NCBI GenBank assembly: GCA_934630855.1
Contig: CAKTWW010000030.1
Span: forward strand, 1-27,421
Length of the DNA: 27,421 bases
Direction of reading: 5' to 3'
From: an uncultured Collinsella sp.
GTDB taxonomy: Bacteria > Actinomycetota > Coriobacteriia > Coriobacteriales > Coriobacteriaceae
A model generated the notes under the pieces. That model was given only the letters and a program-made list of their open reading frames with translations, did no database searches and was not told the DNA's origin. Position numbers and translations under genes: made by a program. Shown piece by piece: positions 21,914 through 27,421 of the stretch. Position 1 is the stretch's first letter. Each line of letters begins with the position of its first letter.

Positions 21914-23092
21914 TTACTTGCCGTTGACGATGCGCTCGACGTCGGAAGCGATCATGAACTCCTCGTCCGTGGGGATGACGAAGATCTTGACCTTGGAATC
22001 CTTGGCGGACAGGCACCAAGCGCCGTCGCCACGCAAGGCATTGCGGGCATGGTCCATCTTGACGCCCATAAAGGCCAGACGGTCGGCCACGCCGGCGCGG
22101 ACAGCCGGGGCGTGCTCGCCGATGCCCGCGGTAAAGACGAGCGTGTCCATTCCGCACATGGAGGTAGCCATCTCGGCGGCCTTGGCGGCAATCTTGTAGA
22201 CGAACATATCGAAGGCGAGCTGAGCGTCGGGGTCGCCGGCGGCAGCGAGCTCCTCGACGTTGCGGCAGTCGTTGGTCTTGCCACCGGTCACGGCCATAAG
22301 GCCGGACTTCTTGTTCATCATTTCGTCGACCTCGTCGAAGGTGTAACCACCCTCGCGCTGCAGGTAGCAGACGGTCGCCGGGTCAATGGAGCCGCAGCGG
22401 GTGCCCATCATGACACCGTCGAGCGGGGTGAGGCCCATGGTGGTGTCCATGCACTTGCCGTCCTCGATGGCGCACAGGGAAGCGCCGGAGCCGATGTGGC
22501 ACACGACGACCTTACGGGCCTCGCCGTTGGTCATCTCGGCGACCTTCTTGGAAATGTAGCGGTAGCTGGTGCCATGAGCGCCGTACTTACGGATGTGAAG
22601 CTTCTCGCAGACGTCCTTGGGCAGGGCGTAGGTCTTGGCGACCTCGGGCATGTTGAAGTGGAAGGCGGTGTCGTAGACCGTGACGTTGGGCAGGTCGGGA
22701 TACTGCTCCAGGCAGTACTCGATAACGTTGGCCTCAGGGTTGTTGTGCAGCGGAGCCAGCGGAGCGACCTCACGGATCTTGGCCAGAACGTCCTCGTCGA
22801 CAAGAGAAGAATCGCCAAAGTACCAGCCGCCCTGAACGATGCGGTGGCCGATGCCCTCGATCTTGACGCCGTTAGCCTCGAGGTCCTTCAGGACGACCTC
22901 GATGGCGACCTTGTGGTCGGGGAACTCGATGTTCTCGGTCACCTTCTTGGAGCCGTTGGCAGCGTGGGTGAAGGTACCGCCGGTAAAGCAGACGCGCTCG
23001 CAGGAGCCCTTTGCGGACACCTTGTGGGACTTGGTATCGATGACCTGATACTTAAGGGTCGAAGATCCTGCGTTGACGACCAGAACGTTCAT
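21914..23092 (-). CDS. ackA: acetate kinase, paralog 2
   Basis: This 392-residue paralog is clearly homologous to the neighbouring gene along its entire length, with identity of roughly 60 percent by eye. It shares the unusual IVQGGW and TRCGSIDP segments. The signature NAGSSTLKYQ, YDTAFH, CHIGSGASL and PTDEEFMIA are present. One further difference is HGTSY where the family normally has HGTSH; the first His of the motif is kept. Charged residues and internal loops differ most at residues 30-70. ATG 23092 has AGGGAGAC. Same-strand tandem paralogs point to an old duplication with divergence in regulation or acyl specificity. Confidence 0.93.
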   Translation of the reverse strand: MNVLVVNAGSSTLKYQVIDTKSHKVSAKGSCERVCFTGGTFTHAANGSKKVTENIEFPDHKVAIEVVLKDLEANGVKIEGIGHRIVQGGWYFGDSSLVDEDVLAKIREVAPLAPLHNNPEANVIEYCLEQYPDLPNVTVYDTAFHFNMPEVAKTYALPKDVCEKLHIRKYGAHGTSYRYISKKVAEMTNGEARKVVVCHIGSGASLCAIEDGKCMDTTMGLTPLDGVMMGTRCGSIDPATVCYLQREGGYTFDEVDEMMNKKSGLMAVTGGKTNDCRNVEELAAAGDPDAQLAFDMFVYKIAAKAAEMATSMCGMDTLVFTAGIGEHAPAVRAGVADRLAFMGVKMDHARNALRGDGAWCLSAKDSKVKIFVIPTDEEFMIASDVERIVNGK

Positions 23093-23145
23093 GTGTCTCC
23101 CTACTAACAGGCGGTGTGGCGCCGCCAGGTTACATACGCTTCAAT

Positions 23146-23179
23146 AATAAACCCAAACGCCCTCGCGCTCGGGTTTATT
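23146..23179 (-). terminator. stem-loop between the MFS gene and ackA paralog 2
   Basis: AATAAACCC at 23146-23154 pairs exactly with 23171-23179. On the minus strand the stem is followed by ATTGAAG. It may end the MFS transcript or act in the ackA leader; its GGGTTTATT arm resembles the hairpin upstream of pta at 19176-19187. A second GC-rich stem (GGCGG/CCGCC at 23110-23126) lies closer to the ackA start. Confidence 0.5.
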
Positions 23180-23212
23180 GCGTTGATATATAAGTTATCG
23201 ATGCCTGAATGC

Positions 23213-24373
23213 TCATGGCCTTTGGTCTGTAAAACGAAAAAGCGCTGGAATATATCCCAGAGAAGAAATCCCAAGCGCAAAAAGCAATACGAGCTGAATG
23301 CCCATAATGCCACTCAGCGCGGCATTGAATAGATAGAAAAGGATAGCGCCCACCGCCACCATCTGGCTTTGAACCGAAATCAGCGAACAGCGCATCGATG
23401 AATCGGCGGCATTTTGAAAAACTGAGTATTTAATCGGGGCAAACAACGCGTAAGCGACCGTCTGCAGTACATAGAACACAGGCAGCAGGCAAACTGGAGT
23501 AAAGGGAATCAGAAACAAAGCAGTTAGGGAAAGGCGAACGATGCCGCAAATGCGCGCAAAACGTTTCTTGTCTACATGAGCAATTACGCTGGGCACGATA
23601 AAACCGATAGACGCGGAGACAAGAAGCTGGATCGCGATTGTCATCCCCGAAGCAACGGCGTCCATTCCGCGACCAGCGAGCAGCAGCGAGAAGAAGTCTT
23701 CGAGAGCAACGAAAGCAAATGCCTGGGAACAGTCCATGACGAACGCCGAGCGAAGAATGCTATTACCCGCAATAGCGGCCCTAATCATCTTCGGGTTAAT
23801 TCTACGCCCGGGTATTGCAGCAGCGCCCCCGCTTCGCCTCTCAGGAATACAGGCAACAGCAACCAACGTCAACGCCATTGCAACGATATCGATCGAAAGA
23901 CCGATGAGATACGCGCTGTTAGACGAGATGAAGCCGCCCACACAAGCGGAAAGGGCATATGCCGCATAGAAGACAAAACGCTCAACTACATTTAGTTCCA
24001 CGAGCTGGTCCCGAGAGACGCTGTCGATGTAAATCGCTTCGATGGACCCGCTCACGCATGCAACGGCAAAACCTTTGAGAGCAAACGCGCCGATTAAAAG
24101 CAGAGGAGATCGGACGAGAAGCAGGGCGGCGTAGTACACAAGCATTCCCATGATGCCAACGAGGCCGCTCGCCTTTCGTCCAAACCTGTCTGCAATATAG
24201 CCAGTAGGAACCTCAAGAATGAACTTGCTCATTTGGTATGCAATCATCATGCTTGAAATCGCCGCCATCGAGAATCCGACGAATTCAAGGTAAACCGTCA
24301 GAAAATACAAAATGGTGCTGAAGTTCGACAGGAAAACGAACGTCATATAAAGCAAAACCGTACGGTTTTTCAT
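23213..24373 (-). CDS. major facilitator superfamily transporter
   Basis: The 386-residue protein has about twelve hydrophobic segments in two halves joined by a basic loop near residues 175-200. The MFS motif A between helices 2 and 3 is clear: GYIADRFGRKAS near residue 60. Substrate is unknown; small drug or sugar efflux would be typical for this size. Start at ATG 24373 (MKNRTVLLYM) follows GGAGGG. It lies 119 bp downstream of a LysR-type regulator in the same direction and is likely its target. It appears more AT-rich, with less GC-biased codon use, than the fermentation genes beside it, so the pair may be a later acquisition. Confidence 0.85.
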   Translation of the reverse strand: MKNRTVLLYMTFVFLSNFSTILYFLTVYLEFVGFSMAAISSMMIAYQMSKFILEVPTGYIADRFGRKASGLVGIMGMLVYYAALLLVRSPLLLIGAFALKGFAVACVSGSIEAIYIDSVSRDQLVELNVVERFVFYAAYALSACVGGFISSNSAYLIGLSIDIVAMALTLVAVACIPERRSGGAAAIPGRRINPKMIRAAIAGNSILRSAFVMDCSQAFAFVALEDFFSLLLAGRGMDAVASGMTIAIQLLVSASIGFIVPSVIAHVDKKRFARICGIVRLSLTALFLIPFTPVCLLPVFYVLQTVAYALFAPIKYSVFQNAADSSMRCSLISVQSQMVAVGAILFYLFNAALSGIMGIQLVLLFALGISSLGYIPALFRFTDQRP

Positions 24374-24492
24374 GCTCCGCCCTCCAAGAGTCAGCAATCT
24401 AATTCGGAATCTTGGAAAAGCATGAGGGCAAAGCCGTCAACCATGCGTTACGAAGCGTCACTATTCACTTGACGACGCGATGCCAAATAGTC

Positions 24493-25383
24493 TCACGAAG
24501 CGAGATGGCACAATAGGTGAAGGAAAACCGTCTGGTGTCGATCGGTCCACGCATTTTGCCGATAGCAAAAGTAGATAGGCAGAGTTACGTCACGCGATCC
24601 TTCAATGGAACACTCGCTCACTTCTGATCCATCCGATGCGAGAGAAGAGCCTGACAAGCTCAGTATCAATCCCCCGGCTTGAAGAAATTCAACCTGAGCC
24701 CTGCTTCCGTATTCGACATCACGGAAGCGGAAATTAACGAGCTGGGCTTCGGGGCATTGGTTGATTGCATTAAGACAGGGCGACAAATTTATTGGAACAG
24801 CGAGTCTTCCGCCCAGTAGCTCACGAATGGTCATAGCGTCCACAGATTGATGGCCCGCCGGGCACGAAAGAACCTTGAGCCCCTTTTCACCCAAGTATTT
24901 CGAAGAAAGGGCGCTGTCCCGTGGTTCTTCAAATGAGATGGCTGCATCCGAAATACCAAGCATGAGCGACTCAAAACATGTAGCCGTTGGCTGATGCCAC
25001 ACATCGAGGTGGATCTGAGGATGCAAGCGCTCAAACGAGTCATACCAGTTTTCAACAAAAAGGCGCCCCCGTCCATGAAGGCAAGGGGCGTAAAGACGAA
25101 AGTGGCCGTCGGGCGAAACGCCATCGCCCCTCGATTGAGCGTACTTTTTGAGATCGTCGACTTGCGCCAGGATCACGCGTGCACGACGCGCAAATTCTCT
25201 GCCCGCCGGAGACAAAACAGCCTCCCCCGCCGATCGGTCGAGCAAAACAATCTGATACTCAGATTCCAACTTCTTAATTGCCGACGAAACGGCCTGTGGA
25301 CTCACATGGACGGCGCGAGCAGCCTTGCGCACGCCGCCATAGCTCGCTACTGCTTGAAGGTATTCGAGTTGAGAAAGCTGCAT
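24493..25383 (-). CDS. LysR-family transcriptional regulator
   Basis: The product is 296 residues. Residues 1-60 hold the LysR winged helix-turn-helix: MQLSQLEYLQAVASYGG, then VRKAARAVHVSPQAVSSAIKKLE as the recognition region, then LLDRSAGEAVLSPAG. A linker helix follows, and residues 90-296 form the ligand-binding domain, with several cysteines. ATG 25383 has TTTGGAG. Inducer and targets are unknown. The MFS gene directly downstream is the obvious candidate target, although LysR regulators are more often divergent from their targets. Like the MFS gene, it is less GC-rich than its surroundings. Confidence 0.9.
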   Translation of the reverse strand: MQLSQLEYLQAVASYGGVRKAARAVHVSPQAVSSAIKKLESEYQIVLLDRSAGEAVLSPAGREFARRARVILAQVDDLKKYAQSRGDGVSPDGHFRLYAPCLHGRGRLFVENWYDSFERLHPQIHLDVWHQPTATCFESLMLGISDAAISFEEPRDSALSSKYLGEKGLKVLSCPAGHQSVDAMTIRELLGGRLAVPINLSPCLNAINQCPEAQLVNFRFRDVEYGSRAQVEFLQAGGLILSLSGSSLASDGSEVSECSIEGSRDVTLPIYFCYRQNAWTDRHQTVFLHLLCHLAS

Positions 25384-25424
25384 AGATTACTCCAAAGGCA
25401 GCCAAGGCGACGGGCTGCGCGTCC

Positions 25425-25760
25425 TCAGATGAGGTTCTCGCCCAGGTTCTTGCCGCCGAGGACGTGCATGTGGAAGTGCATAACGGTCTGGCCGGCGTTG
25501 ACGCCCTTGTTGGAGATAACACGGAAACCGTCCTCCAGGCCCTTGGCCTTGGCGACCTCCTGGATAGCGTGAGCCATGGCACCCATGGTCTCGGCCGGTA
25601 CGTTGTCGGCGATATCGCTGTAGTGCTTCTTGGGAATCACGAGCGTGTGGACCGGCGCCTGGGGGTTAAGGTCATCGAATGCGATGACCTGGTCGTCCTC
25701 GTAAACGACGGTCGAGGGGATCTCGTGGTTGGCGATTTTGCAGAAAATGCAATCACACAT
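25425..25760 (-). CDS. HIT-family nucleotide hydrolase (Hint-like)
   Basis: The 111-residue product carries the histidine-triad motif HFHMHVL at residues 95-101, with His 97 as the expected nucleophile by comparison with Hint1. N-terminal Cys 2, 4 and 7 fit the CxxC-type zinc site of many bacterial HIT proteins. Known members hydrolyse nucleoside phosphoramidates and aminoacyl-adenylates. ATG 25760 has GAAAGGAACC. It is separated from xseB by a strong palindrome and from the LysR gene by 41 bp, so it is probably its own unit. Confidence 0.92.
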   Translation of the reverse strand: MCDCIFCKIANHEIPSTVVYEDDQVIAFDDLNPQAPVHTLVIPKKHYSDIADNVPAETMGAMAHAIQEVAKAKGLEDGFRVISNKGVNAGQTVMHFHMHVLGGKNLGENLI

Positions 25761-25784
25761 GGTTGGTTCCTTTCAGACGAATCA

Positions 25785-25895
25785 GGGTAGTCTTTTTGGG
25801 ACGGGGCTTTTTTGACTACTTTTTCGCAAACGCAAGCGCTCGGTGAGCCGTCGCCAAAGGGGAGTCAAAAAATCCCCGTCCCAAAAAGACTACCC
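25785..25895. repeat. 111-bp palindromic element with 33-bp arms
   Basis: Positions 25785-25817 and 25863-25895 are reverse complements at 32 of 33 bases. Each arm contains TTTTTGGGACGGGG and a second run of six T/A. The 45-bp centre has no strong stem. It lies between xseB and the HIT gene and would terminate on either strand. Its arm sequence is shared in part with the element at 14048-14103, which suggests a repeat family rather than a one-off terminator. Confidence 0.85.
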
Positions 25896-25915
25896 CCAAG
25901 TGGGCGGGGGAATGA

Positions 25916-26182
25916 TTAGAACGAGAGGTTGTCGTCGGTGTTGGCGGCTTCGCCGTCGGCGAGTACGTCGTTGCCGTCAACATCCTTCAGGAGCACCGAG
26001 ACCTTCTGCTCGGCATCGGACAGACGGGTACGCAGGCTCTTGAGAAGCTCAATGCCGCGGGTGTAGCTCTCGAGCGATTCCTCGAGCTCCATGTCGCCCG
26101 ACTCCAGGCTGCGAATAATGAGCTCCAGCTCCTGCGAGGCCTGCTTGTACGTAAGCTGCTCGACCGGGGTCTTCTCTGCCAT
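25916..26182 (-). CDS. xseB: exodeoxyribonuclease VII small subunit
   Basis: The 88-residue product is the small partner of exonuclease VII, which degrades single-stranded DNA to oligonucleotides. The helical-hairpin core is recognisable: QASQELELIIRSLESGDMELEESLESYTRGIELLKSLRTRL from about residue 14. The C terminus is acidic and longer than the minimal family. ATG 26182 has AAAGGAAA. It follows xseA by 42 bp in the same direction, the common order for this pair. Confidence 0.93.
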   Translation of the reverse strand: MAEKTPVEQLTYKQASQELELIIRSLESGDMELEESLESYTRGIELLKSLRTRLSDAEQKVSVLLKDVDGNDVLADGEAANTDDNLSF

Positions 26183-26224
26183 ATCTATTTCCTTTCCTAA
26201 AGGTCTATCACTATGAAACGCGGT

Positions 26225-27421
26225 CTACTCGACCGTATTGACGGTTGCCGCCACGTTGCCGTCTGCCATACGCACACGAATGGCGTCACCAGGCTTAAAC
26301 GTCTTAGCGCTCGTAGCCACACCGTCTTCGCTATACGCGATGGAATAGCCACGAGCAAGCACCTTAAGCGGCGACAGGGCGTCGAGCGAGGCCGCTGCGC
26401 GACCCAAGTCGGACGCCGGCTTGCTCAACATCGTGCGCCCCTGATGCTCCAGGCGGGAGCTCGCGAGCGTGAGCGCATGGCGCTTGCCGTCGAGCCCCGA
26501 GGTGCTTGCGACCAAGCGCTCGGGCAGACGCTCGAAGCTCGAACGGAACGCCCCGACCGAACGTGCAATGGCGCCCGACAGGCGATCGGCCGTCAGGGCG
26601 AGCTCCGACTCGCGACGCTCGACCATAAACGTTGGATCGTTGAGGCACGGGCGGTACGCGGCCGCATCGAGCGCATCGCCCAAGCGTGCCGTATAGGTGT
26701 CCCAGGCACGACGACCACGCTGATCGAGCATCTCCAGATCGACCTGATCCGACCCGATCATCGATGCCATCGCGGCGCCCAGACGTTGATGGCGCGTCTC
26801 GAGCACGTCGGCCAGCTCTGTCATGGCCGGCGCCACCGATTCTGCCGCCGCCGTGGGCGTGGAGGCGCGACGGTCGCTCACCATGTCGCAAATCGAGGTA
26901 TCGGGCTCGTGGCCAATACCTGTCACTACAGGCACGGGGCAGGCTGCCACCGCACGGGCGAGCTCCTCGTCATTAAAAGTCATGAGGTCCTCGAAGGAAC
27001 CGCCGCCGCGCACGAGCAAAATGCAGTCGGGCGCGGGCGTAATGGAAGCGGCGCGGTGCAAGCCTTCGATGAGCTCCGCCGTTGCACCCTCGCCCTGGAC
27101 CTTGGCACCCACGCAAACGAGCTCGACAAGTGGGTTACGCCGACGCAGCGTACGCTTGACGTCGTCGATCACGGCGCCCGAAAGCGAGGTGACGACCGCC
27201 ACGCGTGAACAAAACACCGGAATGCGACGTTTGCGTGCCTCGTCCATCAGGCCCTCGCGGCGCAGTTTTTCGGCCAATTGTGCCACTTGTTGACGCAGCA
27301 GGCCCTCCCCTGCCAGCGAAAATGAACGAGCGACAAAGCTCATGCGGCCCGTGGGCTTATAGAGATTGAAGCTGCCCTTAAAGCTCACCTGCATACCGTC
27401 GCGCAAATCGAAGGTGCGCTT
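26225..27421 (-). CDS. xseA: exodeoxyribonuclease VII large subunit, 5' end outside the window
   Basis: 398 residues are visible and the frame is open to the window edge, so the N-terminal part (start and most of the OB-fold) is missing. What remains starts at KRTFDLRDGMQVSFKG, the end of the OB domain. The catalytic domain follows: VAVVTSLSGAVIDDV, LLVRGGGSFEDLMTFNDE, GIGHEPDTSICDMV and RASTPTAAAE, all diagnostic. A long helical segment leads to the C-terminal GYSIAY. It is followed by xseB. Confidence 0.95.
   Translation of the reverse strand, partial: KRTFDLRDGMQVSFKGSFNLYKPTGRMSFVARSFSLAGEGLLRQQVAQLAEKLRREGLMDEARKRRIPVFCSRVAVVTSLSGAVIDDVKRTLRRRNPLVELVCVGAKVQGEGATAELIEGLHRAASITPAPDCILLVRGGGSFEDLMTFNDEELARAVAACPVPVVTGIGHEPDTSICDMVSDRRASTPTAAAESVAPAMTELADVLETRHQRLGAAMASMIGSDQVDLEMLDQRGRRAWDTYTARLGDALDAAAYRPCLNDPTFMVERRESELALTADRLSGAIARSVGAFRSSFERLPERLVASTSGLDGKRHALTLASSRLEHQGRTMLSKPASDLGRAAASLDALSPLKVLARGYSIAYSEDGVATSAKTFKPGDAIRVRMADGNVAATVNTVE

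Overview
The window looks like a piece of a high-GC gut actinobacterium of the Coriobacteriia, most likely Collinsella or a close relative. This is inferred from the high GC, the mix of anaerobic fermentation genes (arginine deiminase pathway, Pta/AckA), and Coriobacteria-like proteins. No rRNA, tRNA, CRISPR array or complete insertion sequence was seen.

Layout. Positions 1-475 are a gene-free repeat and stem-loop region. Positions 476-9011 hold two leftward arginine-catabolism modules. Module 1 is arcA, ornithine carbamoyltransferase (OTC) and a YfcC-type antiporter. Module 2 is arcA, an APC-type antiporter and a PLP aminotransferase-fold enzyme. The two arcA copies are identical at the base level over about 1267 bp, while their promoter/leader regions are related but diverged. 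Both leaders keep a pair of CCGTTC boxes exactly 21 bp apart and a stem-loop just upstream of the Shine-Dalgarno. No carbamate kinase gene lies in the window.

Positions 9561-16417 run rightward: polyphosphate kinase with an unusual C-terminal extension, an RlmD-type rRNA methyltransferase, a DJ-1/PfpI protein translationally coupled to Maf, and a P1-family (DmpA/NylC-like) peptidase. One small leftward membrane-anchored zinc-ribbon protein sits among them. Positions 16430-16757 hold two large nested palindromes bracketing a short inverted remnant of a glycosyltransferase gene. Next come a leftward glf-glycosyltransferase pair (galactofuranose glycan), a rightward pta, and two leftward tandem paralogous acetate kinases. 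A leftward LysR regulator and MFS transporter pair of more AT-rich composition follows. The window ends with a HIT protein, xseB and the 3' part of xseA (truncated by the window edge), all leftward.

How the genes work together. Arginine is imported in exchange for ornithine or citrulline, deiminated by ArcA, and citrulline is split by OTC in module 1. Module 2 has no OTC and may run an arginine-to-citrulline route. Pta and the two acetate kinases make ATP from acetyl-CoA, and Ppk1 can store phosphate-bond energy. Many gene ends carry long, nearly perfect nested inverted repeats. These appear to be the dominant intergenic architecture here and are treated as bidirectional terminators or repeat elements.
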